Below, piece after piece: positions 38,927-47,235 of a DNA stretch of 64,000 nt. Source of the stretch: an uncultured Pelagibacteraceae bacterium (lineage in GTDB: Bacteria; Pseudomonadota; Alphaproteobacteria; Pelagibacterales; Pelagibacteraceae); assembly GCA_902538915.1 (NCBI GenBank), contig CACBGZ010000001.1, positions 431,108-495,107 of the forward strand, given 5' to 3'. The position numbers and the translations under genes are program-made. Below the pieces are notes generated by a model. It did no database searches. It worked only from the letters and a program-made list of their open reading frames with translations, and was not told where the DNA came from. How positions within the stretch are numbered: the first letter of the stretch is position 1; each line of letters opens with the position of its first letter.

Positions 38927-40386
38927 TATAAAATTCTATCTAACACTTTTGCAGATGAAAGCACTCCCGGCACACCAGCGCCTGGATGAGTGCCAGCTCC
39001 TACAAAATAAAGTCCATCGTATATTTCGGATTTATTATGAAATCTAAAATAAGCTGACTGAGAAAATTTTGGTTGTATTGAGAAACCTGAACCATATTTA
39101 GTATTTAAATCTCTCTCAAAGTAATTTGGTGTCAAATAAAAGTCTTCCACAATATTTTTTCTAAGATTTGGCATCAAATCCTTTTCCATTTTATTTATCA
39201 CTAAATTTTTCATTTTTTCACCCTCAACAGTCCAATCAATTTTTGATTGATTATTTGGTACCGGAACCAAAACATAAAAACAATCATTTCCCTCTGGCGC
39301 CATAGACTTATCTGTTGCAGATGGCCTATGAAGATAGTAACTAATATCTTCATTTAATTTTTTATTATTAAAAATATCATTCAGATGTTCTTTATATTTG
39401 TTACCAAATTTAATTGTATGATGTTCTACATTTTCATATTTTTCTTTTGTACCAAAATAATAAACAAATAATCCCATCGAGTATTCCATTCGTCTCTTTT
39501 TCCATTTAAAAAGAAATGAGTTATTAGCATTCCCATTTAGCATTTTTTCATAAACTGCAGGTGGGTCCGCATTACAGATTACATTGTCGGATTTTAATAC
39601 AGTTTGATTATCTAATTCAACACCAGCAATTTTTTTTTTATTGGAAATAATTTTTTTAACTTCATGTCCTTTTATTACTTTAATTCCGACTTCATTCATT
39701 AATTTCTCAAGACCTTTAATGATATTTCCTGTTCCTCCCATCGAGTAATGGATTCCCCATTTTTTCTCTAAATATAAAATTAGTCCATAAATTGATGTAG
39801 TTGTAAAAGGATTACCGCCAACTAGTAATGGATGCATACTAAGCATTCTCCTTAATTTTTCATTTTTTACATAAGAAGAAACTAACGAGTAAACTGATTT
39901 GTAACTTTTTAATTTTAATAAAGCTGGCAATTGTTGCATCATCACAAATGGCCTATCAAACGGAATGTCCGCAAGCTCAATGAAACCTTTATCAAATATT
40001 TTTTTTGTGAAATTTACTAATTTTTCATAACCTAATACGTCTTCTTGATTAATCTTCTCAATTTGTTTTTTCATATCTTCTTCATCACCAGAGTAATTAA
40101 ACCTAGTTTTATCCTCGAAGATAAATTGATACCAAATCTTCAACGGAGTGAGTTCCAAGTAATCTTTAGGATTTCTCTTAAATAATTCAAATAACTCATT
40201 AATTAGATACGGTGCAGTAATTACTGTTGGACCACCATCATATGTAAAGCCATTTCTTTTAAAAACTCTAGCTCTCCCTCCAAGATCAGGGTGTTTTTCA
40301 ATTAAAGTTACATTGTTACCTTTTGCTCTAATGCGAAGAGCAGCAGCTATCCCTCCAAATCCAGAACCAATTACAATAGAATTCAT
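38926..40386 (-). CDS. crtI: Phytoene desaturase
   Basis: A 486-residue FAD enzyme that converts phytoene to lycopene in four desaturations. The N-terminal FAD fold is VIGSGFGGIAAALRI, with GGRARVFKRNGFTYDGGPT next (residues about 41-59). The C-terminal signature is YFVGAGTHPGAGVPGVLSSA. Normal length for bacterial CrtI. First of the retinal genes. It starts only 40 bases after the atpF stop on the same strand, with no terminator that I can see between them. Confidence 0.96.
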   Translation of the reverse strand: MNSIVIGSGFGGIAAALRIRAKGNNVTLIEKHPDLGGRARVFKRNGFTYDGGPTVITAPYLINELFELFKRNPKDYLELTPLKIWYQFIFEDKTRFNYSGDEEDMKKQIEKINQEDVLGYEKLVNFTKKIFDKGFIELADIPFDRPFVMMQQLPALLKLKSYKSVYSLVSSYVKNEKLRRMLSMHPLLVGGNPFTTTSIYGLILYLEKKWGIHYSMGGTGNIIKGLEKLMNEVGIKVIKGHEVKKIISNKKKIAGVELDNQTVLKSDNVICNADPPAVYEKMLNGNANNSFLFKWKKRRMEYSMGLFVYYFGTKEKYENVEHHTIKFGNKYKEHLNDIFNNKKLNEDISYYLHRPSATDKSMAPEGNDCFYVLVPVPNNQSKIDWTVEGEKMKNLVINKMEKDLMPNLRKNIVEDFYLTPNYFERDLNTKYGSGFSIQPKFSQSAYFRFHNKSEIYDGLYFVGAGTHPGAGVPGVLSSAKVLDRIL

Positions 40387-40426
40387 TCCAGTAATTTATA
40401 ATTTTTTTCGAAAAAATGTAAGAAGA

Positions 40427-40924
40427 TTATAAATTAATCTTTTTTAACTCTGCTTTCGTTTCATCCAAATTTTTTTCAAAAAGGTTATCTAATTTAGATT
40501 TATCAACAGAGGTAGTAATAATTTTTTTTACAGAGTCCACAGCAATTTTTACAGAAGCATTCTTAATTTCTTTTATTGCTGAATCTTTCATTTGAGTAAT
40601 TTTTGCTTGTGCTGAATTTTTCTTGATCTCAGAGGATTTATGAAACTTGTCATTTAGTTCTATTATTAGTTTATCAGTATCCTTTTTCGCCTGATTTAAA
40701 ATTTCCTCACTAACAGATTGAGCTGTATTAAGTTTTTTTTGAGCATTATTCAATAATAAATTTGCTTCGGTTCTTAATTTTTCACTTTCATCAATCTCAT
40801 TTTTAATATCTAAAATAAGTTTATTTAAAATTTCATTTATTTTATGAGGTACTTTCAAGTAAACAAGTCCTCCAAAAAATATAACAAATGAAACTGCTAC
40901 CCAAAATGTTGAATCAAGAACCAT
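40427..40924 (-). CDS. atpF: ATP synthase Fo subunit b
   Basis: A 165-residue stator subunit from ATG 40924 (MVLDSTFWVAVSFVIFFGG); an ATG 39 bases earlier would extend it inside the b' gene and is less likely. One N-terminal helix is followed by a long charged coiled coil (residues about 30-165). It overlaps the b' gene by 11 bases. Stator b and b' form a heterodimer in alphaproteobacteria. The F1 genes (atpHAGDC) are not in the window, as usual for this class. Confidence 0.95.
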   Translation of the reverse strand: MVLDSTFWVAVSFVIFFGGLVYLKVPHKINEILNKLILDIKNEIDESEKLRTEANLLLNNAQKKLNTAQSVSEEILNQAKKDTDKLIIELNDKFHKSSEIKKNSAQAKITQMKDSAIKEIKNASVKIAVDSVKKIITTSVDKSKLDNLFEKNLDETKAELKKINL

Positions 40925-41504
40925 AGTATTTGTCCTTATTTTTCTTTGTGAGATCATCAACAATAGCTGAGATGCTGCTATTATTTATCTCTGTACCTAT
41001 TAATTTTTTTAAAATATCAGAAGATGTTTCTATTGCAATTTTGTTAATTTTTTCTGCAGCAATATTTTTTAATGTTTCTATTTCTTTTTCAGCATCATTA
41101 ATTTCGTCGTCTATTTGTTTGTCTAAAATTTCTTTTTTAGAATTAATATCTTTTATTACCTTTTCTCTAACATTTTTAAAAATATTTTTTGCCTCCAATT
41201 TACTTTTAAGAATTATTTCTTCATATTCTTTTAATTTGGCCTCACTGCTTTCTCTTTGCTTCTCGGCAGCCTCAATATTTTCCTGTATTTGAGATTTTCT
41301 TCGCTCTAGATTTGAACTTATTTTTGGTAGAATAAATTTTGATAGAGTTACGTATAAAACCCCAAAAGTTATTGTAAGCCAAAATATTTGTGAAATCCAA
41401 AATTCTGGATCGAGCTGAGGCATACCTCCATTTTCAGCTGCAAAAACCTCCTTTAAAAAAAAGAAATTAAAAAATATCGACTGAAATAATATTTTTTTAA
41501 TCAT
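40914..41504 (-). CDS. ATP synthase Fo subunit b'
   Basis: A 196-residue b-type subunit. The start at 41504 gives a hydrophobic leader (MIKKILFQSIFFNFFFLKEV) ending near AAENGG, before the classical MPQLDPEFWISQIFWL membrane helix; an ATG five codons earlier is possible. The leader may be cleaved or form a second helix. A long coiled coil follows. The divergent paralogue b is downstream and overlapping, the pattern of alphaproteobacterial and photosynthetic Fo operons. Confidence 0.93.
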   Translation of the reverse strand: MIKKILFQSIFFNFFFLKEVFAAENGGMPQLDPEFWISQIFWLTITFGVLYVTLSKFILPKISSNLERRKSQIQENIEAAEKQRESSEAKLKEYEEIILKSKLEAKNIFKNVREKVIKDINSKKEILDKQIDDEINDAEKEIETLKNIAAEKINKIAIETSSDILKKLIGTEINNSSISAIVDDLTKKNKDKYYGS

Positions 41505-41508
41505 TAAT

Positions 41509-41736
41509 TTAAAATGCAAATAGAATGATTAACGCAACTACCAATCCAAATAATCCTGTAGCTTCTGCAAGTGCAAAACCTAAAAGCAAATTTGGGAACT
41601 GTTTTTGAGCTGCAGATGGATTTCTCATTGCTCCTGATAAATAGTTACCAAAAATTATTCCAATTCCAACACCAGCTCCAGCTAAAGCAATCGCTGCTAG
41701 ACCTGCCCCTATCATTTTCGCTGCTTCTAACTCCAT
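41509..41736 (-). CDS. atpE: ATP synthase Fo subunit c
   Basis: A 75-residue hairpin of two membrane helices forming the rotor ring. The polar loop is RNPSAAQKQF (residues about 38-47) and the ion-binding carboxylate is Glu58 in FALAEATGLFG. Helix 1 lacks the Gln of sodium-type rings, so proton coupling is expected. A perfect AGGAGG ribosome site (41747-41742) lies five bases before the ATG, the strongest seen in the window, in keeping with the many copies of c per complex. Confidence 0.98.
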   Translation of the reverse strand: MELEAAKMIGAGLAAIALAGAGVGIGIIFGNYLSGAMRNPSAAQKQFPNLLLGFALAEATGLFGLVVALIILFAF

Positions 41737-41754
41737 TTTATCCTCCTATGTTAT

Positions 41755-42489
41755 TTAATGGTGTAAATTTAATGCATCATTTAAATAAATGCATGTTAAA
41801 ATTGCAAAAACATATGCTTGAAGGAAAGCAACTAAGATCTCCAAACCAGTTAATGCAACTGAAAAACTCAGTGGAAGCCATCCACCGACAATTCCGAGAC
41901 TTATCACAAAGCCCCCGAAAACTTTCATCATAGTATGTCCCGCCATCATATTAGCAAATAACCTCACTGATAAGCTAATGGGTCTACTTAGATAAGAAAT
42001 AATTTCGATAATAACTATTAATGGGAGTAATACCATTGGTACTCCACTTGGAACAAAAAGTTTTAAATATCCAAAACCATGTTTAAGAAAGCCAATTATG
42101 GTCACACCAATAAAGATGAATGCTGCAAGCATAAATGTTACAATAATGTGACTTGTGACTGTAAAAGTATATGGGATCATTCCAAACATGTTACAAAAGA
42201 GGACAAACATAAATAATGAAAATATAAAGGCAAAATAGGGTTTTGCCTTTGAACCGGCAGTATCGCTAATCATTTTTGCGACAAAAGAATAACTCAATTC
42301 AGCTAATAGCTGAATTTTACTTGGTATGATGGATTTTTTTTTAGAGCCCAAATTAAAAATTAAAAGAATTGCTAATGAACTAACAATCATAAATAAACTT
42401 GCATTAGTAAAAGAAATATCAATACTTCCTATTTTTATTTCAGGTCCAATTCTGTATACCTCAAATTGAGTCATCGGATTAGCTGCCAT
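41755..42489 (-). CDS. atpB: ATP synthase Fo subunit a
   Basis: A 244-residue membrane subunit that forms the proton half-channels. The essential arginine lies in ISLSVRLFANMMAGHTMMK (residues about 171-189). C-terminal blocks LEILVAFLQAYVFAIL and YLNDALNLHH are typical. About six helices. It lies ten bases after atpI and 18 bases before atpE. Confidence 0.98.
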   Translation of the reverse strand: MAANPMTQFEVYRIGPEIKIGSIDISFTNASLFMIVSSLAILLIFNLGSKKKSIIPSKIQLLAELSYSFVAKMISDTAGSKAKPYFAFIFSLFMFVLFCNMFGMIPYTFTVTSHIIVTFMLAAFIFIGVTIIGFLKHGFGYLKLFVPSGVPMVLLPLIVIIEIISYLSRPISLSVRLFANMMAGHTMMKVFGGFVISLGIVGGWLPLSFSVALTGLEILVAFLQAYVFAILTCIYLNDALNLHH

Positions 42490-42499
42490 AAATTTATCT

Positions 42500-42775
42500 C
42501 TACTTTTGCATATTTTTTGCAGATTTAATTACGTTTGCTATCCCAGCAATTACTCCTACAAAAAAAAATATTAAAATTAACCAAGGTTTAGTACCAAAGG
42601 TCTTATCTAAAATAAACCCAATAATTGTCCCTACCGCCACGGCCGATACTAGTTCTGTGCTGAGCTTAAAAGCACTACCAATAGGGGATGGATTATGATT
42701 TTTCTTAACTAAATTTCTTCTGTTAACCTTCTTTTTTGCAATCTCTAAGCGAGTTTTAAATGGATCTTTAGACAT
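42500..42775 (-). CDS. atpI: ATP synthase assembly protein AtpI-like
   Basis: A 91-residue protein with a basic N-terminal tail (residues 1-30) and two membrane helices with the AtpI pattern (STELVSAVAVGTIIGFILD and PWLILIFFFVGVIAGI). AtpI helps assemble the c ring. First gene of the Fo operon, 13 bases after the smc stop on the same strand. Confidence 0.9.
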   Translation of the reverse strand: MSKDPFKTRLEIAKKKVNRRNLVKKNHNPSPIGSAFKLSTELVSAVAVGTIIGFILDKTFGTKPWLILIFFFVGVIAGIANVIKSAKNMQK

Positions 42776-42788
42776 TTAGAGTATTCAT

Positions 42789-45185
42789 TTAAGCAACCAT
42801 ACTTTCAGCTTTTTGTAAATCAACAGCAACTAATTGACTTATGCCTTTTTCGGGCATTGTAACACCATAAAGTCTGTTCATTTTAGACATTGTTAAAGCA
42901 TGATGGGTAACAATAATAAATTTTGTGCTTGTGATGCTTATCAACTCCTCTAACAAGTTGCAAAACCTTGTGACATTTGCATCATCTAATGGTGCGTCTA
43001 CCTCATCAAGAACACAGATTGGAGATGGATTTGTTAAAAAAACTGCAAAAATTAATGATAAGGCGGTTAAGGCCTGTTCACCCCCAGACAATAAAGTGAT
43101 TGACTGAAGTCTTTTTCCAGGCGGGCTAACTAACATTTCAAGTCCAGCTTCGAGTGGATCATCAGAATCAACGAGTTCTAATTTTGCACTACCACCATTA
43201 AACAGCTTTGTATATACGTCATTAAATTTACGATTAACTTTTTCAAAAGCTTCTAATAATCTCTCTCTTCCTTTTTGATTAAGTTCTTGAATACTATCCT
43301 TTAATTTTGAAATTGCAGTGACCAAATCAGATCTATCCTCTTCCATCTTTTTAATTTCAGACTCATATTTACTTGTTTCTTCGTCTGCTTTTAAATTAAC
43401 GGAACCAAACTTTTCTCTCTCCTGTTTCTTTTTATCTAATAAATCTTCCTGAATAACAGCATCTGGCAATTCTTCTATTCCAAACAAATTAGAGTTTTCT
43501 AAAATATTTTCCTCTGTTAAATTGAGCTCTGAGCTTATTCTATCTATCAAATCGTCTTTTCTTTTATTTAAACCCTCTATGGTTGCGCTTGAACTTGCTT
43601 TACGTTCTCTGATCTGAATAGATTGTTCATGTATTTCATCCAATTGTCTTCTAAGTGACTCAATTTGTTCATCGGTTCTATTGATAACGTCTTCATTCTT
43701 ATTTTTTTCTTTTTCAGAAATTCTTAAATTTTCAGAAATTTGACCTTTTTTTTCAGCCTGTAGCTTTGGTTGATTATCTAATTTTTCCAGTTGATTATTT
43801 AATTTATCTTTTCTTCCAGCTAATTCTTTTACCATTTTTTCGGAGTTAGATAAAAGATTTTTCCAACTTTTGATTTCTTTTTCAATAATACTTATTCTTT
43901 CGTTTCTTTTTATTGAGTCTTTTTTAATGTTTTGATTTTTACTGAAACTGTTCGCATACTCGTCTATGAGTAATTTAGAATTTTCTAGTGCACTAACTGC
44001 TTTTCCTTTTTCACTCGAGTTTATTAATTCTTTTATATTTTCAATTTCTTGATATAAATCATTTTTAGCATTATTTAAATCTTCATTAGATTTTTTTTCA
44101 GTTTCATAATATTTTGAGTCAATCTCAATAAGATCAGTTTTTTCTTCTTTTAACCTTTTTTCATTTGAGTTTGCATCGATGATAATTCCTTTTTCTCTAC
44201 TAATATCATCATCCAATGTCTCTATTGTTTTTTTTATATTTTCTATTTCATCTTGAATTCTTGTATTTTCTTTATCTAGACCTTGAAGTTCTAGATTAAG
44301 TCTTTGAATTCTAGATAAACTCTCAATATTTTTTTCTCTTAACGGTGTTACTTTATCTGTTTCAAGCTTTATCATATTTTCAATTTTAAAAATTTTATCA
44401 TTAAAGCCACTTACTTCACTTTGAGCTTCTGAATTAATTTCTGATTCGACACGAATTTCTTTATCAATTTCTATTAATTTTAAGTAATATAACCCAGCTT
44501 CAATTTTTTTGATTTCATCAGAAATACTTTTATACTTTGTTGCTTCCTCTGCTTGTTTTTTAAGATTTGCAAGCTGTTTCTCTTGTTGTCTTCTTAATTC
44601 ATCGGCTCTTTTCAGATTGTTTTCTGCAGCGTTTAATCTTAATTCAGCCTCATGCCGTCTAACATGCAAGCCTGATATTCCTGCTGCTTCCTCTAGAATT
44701 GCTCTTCTATCGGTTGGTTTTGCTGTCACTAGTGAACCTATACGGCCTTGGCTGATCATTGATGGTGAATGAGCGCCAGTTGATAAGTCAGCAAAAAACA
44801 TTTGTGCATCTCTTGATCTTACCTCTTTATCGTTGATGTAAAATTTTGAACCTTTATCTTTTTCAATTTTTCTTCGAATATTTATTTCATCTAAATCTTT
44901 ATATTGCACAGAACCCTCATTAGTTTGTTTTGAGACTGTAACTGAGACTTCTGCAATATTTTTAGATGGTTTGTTTGAAGTACCAGAAAATATAACATCT
45001 TCCATTCCTGAACCCCGCATACTTTTTGCAGACGTCTCTCCCATGACCCATCTTAAAGACTCCACAATATTAGATTTTCCACAACCATTTGGCCCAACTA
45101 TTCCAGTTAAACCATCCTCAATTATAAAATTCGTTTTATCTGCAAATGATTTAAATCCATTAAGTTGGATTTTTTTAAAGTTCAT
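42789..45185 (-). CDS. smc: Chromosome segregation ATPase SMC, short form without recognisable hinge
   Basis: A 798-residue SMC-type protein against about 1150 for the family. The head domains are intact: Walker A GPNGCGKSN (residues 31-39), Q-loop region SQGRIGSLVTAKPTDRR, EEAAGISG, signature LLSGGEQALTALSL (about 698) and Walker B CVLDEVDAPLDDAN. The middle (about 170-640) is almost continuous coiled coil. The globular hinge, expected with glycine-rich and hydrophobic sequence, is not visible; a short stretch near residues 395-415 replaces it. The proximal arm GSVNLKADEE is conserved, so this is SMC rather than RecN or SbcC. No scpAB genes are in the window. Confidence 0.93.
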   Translation of the reverse strand: MNFKKIQLNGFKSFADKTNFIIEDGLTGIVGPNGCGKSNIVESLRWVMGETSAKSMRGSGMEDVIFSGTSNKPSKNIAEVSVTVSKQTNEGSVQYKDLDEINIRRKIEKDKGSKFYINDKEVRSRDAQMFFADLSTGAHSPSMISQGRIGSLVTAKPTDRRAILEEAAGISGLHVRRHEAELRLNAAENNLKRADELRRQQEKQLANLKKQAEEATKYKSISDEIKKIEAGLYYLKLIEIDKEIRVESEINSEAQSEVSGFNDKIFKIENMIKLETDKVTPLREKNIESLSRIQRLNLELQGLDKENTRIQDEIENIKKTIETLDDDISREKGIIIDANSNEKRLKEEKTDLIEIDSKYYETEKKSNEDLNNAKNDLYQEIENIKELINSSEKGKAVSALENSKLLIDEYANSFSKNQNIKKDSIKRNERISIIEKEIKSWKNLLSNSEKMVKELAGRKDKLNNQLEKLDNQPKLQAEKKGQISENLRISEKEKNKNEDVINRTDEQIESLRRQLDEIHEQSIQIRERKASSSATIEGLNKRKDDLIDRISSELNLTEENILENSNLFGIEELPDAVIQEDLLDKKKQEREKFGSVNLKADEETSKYESEIKKMEEDRSDLVTAISKLKDSIQELNQKGRERLLEAFEKVNRKFNDVYTKLFNGGSAKLELVDSDDPLEAGLEMLVSPPGKRLQSITLLSGGEQALTALSLIFAVFLTNPSPICVLDEVDAPLDDANVTRFCNLLEELISITSTKFIIVTHHALTMSKMNRLYGVTMPEKGISQLVAVDLQKAESMVA

Positions 45186-45193
45186 AGAATAAC

Positions 45194-45769
45194 TTATATC
45201 AGTTTTTCTAATGTTTTTTTCAAATTTTTATAATTAAGAGATTTATCAAACTTTTTGTTGTTGATTATTATCGTGGGAGTAGAATTGACTTTAAAATTTT
45301 TAGCTCCCTCGATTCGATCATTTAAAACAAAATCTTCAATTTTCTTATCATTAATACATTTTTCGAAATCAATTTTGTAACCTTTCTTTTCAATGAATTT
45401 TTTGAGGTTATCGTTTAATTCTTCAACAGTTTCTCCTTTAATCCAGGCTTGTTGATTATTGTATAAACCCTCTAAAATTTCTAAACTTTGTTGTTGGTTA
45501 CATTGAGCAATTTTTGAGGCATTAAAAGCTGCAGCATCTAAAGGAAAGTGTCTGAACTCAATTTTTACTAAACCTGGATTAATAAAATCCTTTTTAAGTT
45601 GAGGATAAATATTTTTATGAAAATCAGCACAATGGCTACAAGTCAAGGACTCGTATGCAATAATTGTTATCTTAGCACTTTCTTTTCCTGAGGTAATTCT
45701 TATGGCTTCCGCATTTGAACTATTAAACAGAGCAAAAATTGCAATAAAAATAAATAATAACTTTTTCAC
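45194..45769 (-). CDS. DsbA-family periplasmic thiol oxidoreductase
   Basis: A 191-residue protein with a signal peptide (MKKLLFIFIAIFALFNSSNA). The thioredoxin-fold active site is CSHC in SLTCSHCADFHKNIYP (residues about 38-53), and the cis-Pro region is NSTPTIIINNKKF. It matches the DsbA/DsbG-like thioredoxin_4 group, which introduces or isomerises disulfides in the periplasm. The position between DUF721 and smc is conserved in alphaproteobacteria. Confidence 0.92.
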   Translation of the reverse strand: MKKLLFIFIAIFALFNSSNAEAIRITSGKESAKITIIAYESLTCSHCADFHKNIYPQLKKDFINPGLVKIEFRHFPLDAAAFNASKIAQCNQQQSLEILEGLYNNQQAWIKGETVEELNDNLKKFIEKKGYKIDFEKCINDKKIEDFVLNDRIEGAKNFKVNSTPTIIINNKKFDKSLNYKNLKKTLEKLI

Positions 45770-46254
45770 TTTTCTCTGAATATTTTAGTTAATTCTATTA
45801 ATGATTTTTTAATTTTATCGTTTTTAATATTTTTAATTTTAATATTAAATTTATCTTTTGTCACACTATGATTTAATTTCTCTTCTCTATTAGCAATTCT
45901 TTTTTCATCATCAAAACTGGTAAATTTAATCTTTTCTACAACGGTCTTTCCAAAAAAATTATTCATTCTGTCTATAATTTCTTTTTTGGAATACTCTAAA
46001 TCCACTTCTTTGCCTCTTTGAACCATTATTAATAAAGTACTTGTTCCAAATTTATTTGAACTTTTAAATGATTTTGGATAACAATTTTTAAAGAGATTTT
46101 CGCCAGCTATGATCTTCCAGTTATTAAGTATTTCTGAATAGACTTGACCTCTATTATTAATTACTTTTTTAATATTTTTTGGCAAAGTGTCTTTTAATGA
46201 TCTTAAACCTTGAATGGTGTTGAATCTCTGCTTAGTATTATTTTTATATTGCAT
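45766..46254 (-). CDS. DUF721 protein, DciA-like
   Basis: A 162-residue basic protein. Its centre holds the DUF721 pattern: VYSEILNNWKIIAGENLFKNCYP (residues 38-60, showing W..IaG), then a strand TLLIMVQRGKEVDLEY and INNFFG-like MNNFFGKTVVEKIKF. DUF721 includes DciA, a loader of replicative helicase DnaB, so a DNA-linked function is possible. Its start is immediately back to back with mutY: start codons occupy 46252-46254 and 46255-46257, leaving no intergenic base. Confidence 0.8.
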   Translation of the reverse strand: MQYKNNTKQRFNTIQGLRSLKDTLPKNIKKVINNRGQVYSEILNNWKIIAGENLFKNCYPKSFKSSNKFGTSTLLIMVQRGKEVDLEYSKKEIIDRMNNFFGKTVVEKIKFTSFDDEKRIANREEKLNHSVTKDKFNIKIKNIKNDKIKKSLIELTKIFREK

Positions 46255-47235
46255 ATGAAAGAAAAGATAATAGCAAAAAAAATTCTTAAATGGTATGATT
46301 TAAACAAAAGATCTCTGCCTTGGAGAAAAAAAGTTTCTTTAGAAAAGAAACAATATTACACACTAATAAGTGAATTTATGTTGCAACAAACTCAAGTGAC
46401 AACTGTAATCCCTTTTTTTGAAAGATTTATAAAAAATTTACCTTCCATAAATTCTCTTGCCAAAGTTGATGATAAAAAATTAATAAAACTTTGGGAGGGC
46501 CTTGGATATTATTCTAGAGCAAGAAATCTAAAAAAAACTGCTGTATCTATAATCAAAAATTTTGAGGGGAAATTACCTGATAACCTTGAGGATTTATTAA
46601 CACTTCCTGGAATTGGAAGTTATACTGCGAATGCGATTTTAGCTATCGCATTTAACAAACCATATATCCCTTTAGACGGAAATATTGAAAGAATTTTAAA
46701 AAGATATCTTTATCTAAAGAAAGATAAAGAAATTCAAAGAGATTACTTGCTACAAAGGAAAATTGTATTTGGCAAAACTTTGAGATCTAATGATTATGCC
46801 CAAGCCTTAATGGAATTAGGAGCCCTGATATGCAAACCAAAAAACCCATTATGTAATCAGTGTCCAATTATAAAAAACTGTAAATCTTATAAAAATAAAG
46901 ATTTTAGTTTAACTAAAAAAATTAAGAAAAATAAAGATAAATATTTTGTACTTAAAGTTTACAAAAAAAAACAAAGGTATCTTCTAATTAAAAACACAAA
47001 ATTTAATTTTTTAAAAAATTTATCTATCTTTCCGATGGAAGAGCTACCTAATCCTAAAAATTTTAACGAAAATTTAAATTTTAAAATGTCCAATATGAAT
47101 ATGAATATAAAAATTGAGTATTCAAATGATAATAAAAAATTTCCTTACTCATACTGGATAGATGGAACAAAAATGAATAGTTATATGCTGCCATCATTTA
47201 CTAAAAAAATTGTTCAATACTTAGAGAAGAATTGA
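46255..47235 (+). CDS. mutY: A/G-specific adenine glycosylase
   Basis: A 326-residue base-excision enzyme that removes adenine opposite 8-oxoguanine. The start at 46255 (MKEKIIAKKILKWYD) is preferred; an upstream ATG at 46210 would overlap the opposite gene. MLQQTQVTTVIPFFERF is diagnostic, the helix-hairpin-helix is LPGIGSYTANAILAIAF, and the catalytic Asp lies in PLDGNIER. The iron-sulfur loop is complete (C-x6-C-x2-C-x5-C in ICKPKNPLCNQCPIIKNC). The C-terminal NUDIX-like domain is reduced. It ends in ATGA overlapping the next gene. Confidence 0.96.
   Translation: MKEKIIAKKILKWYDLNKRSLPWRKKVSLEKKQYYTLISEFMLQQTQVTTVIPFFERFIKNLPSINSLAKVDDKKLIKLWEGLGYYSRARNLKKTAVSIIKNFEGKLPDNLEDLLTLPGIGSYTANAILAIAFNKPYIPLDGNIERILKRYLYLKKDKEIQRDYLLQRKIVFGKTLRSNDYAQALMELGALICKPKNPLCNQCPIIKNCKSYKNKDFSLTKKIKKNKDKYFVLKVYKKKQRYLLIKNTKFNFLKNLSIFPMEELPNPKNFNENLNFKMSNMNMNIKIEYSNDNKKFPYSYWIDGTKMNSYMLPSFTKKIVQYLEKN

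Noticed and set aside
40403..40416. Perfect palindrome of six T, CG, six A between atpF and crtI
   Set aside because: Considered as a terminator, but the stem is only A-T pairs with no loop, and such runs are common in this AT-rich sequence.
41571..41933. Forward 120-codon open frame across atpE and atpB
   Set aside because: It is a shadow of the two well-supported Fo genes on the other strand, with no recognisable domain.
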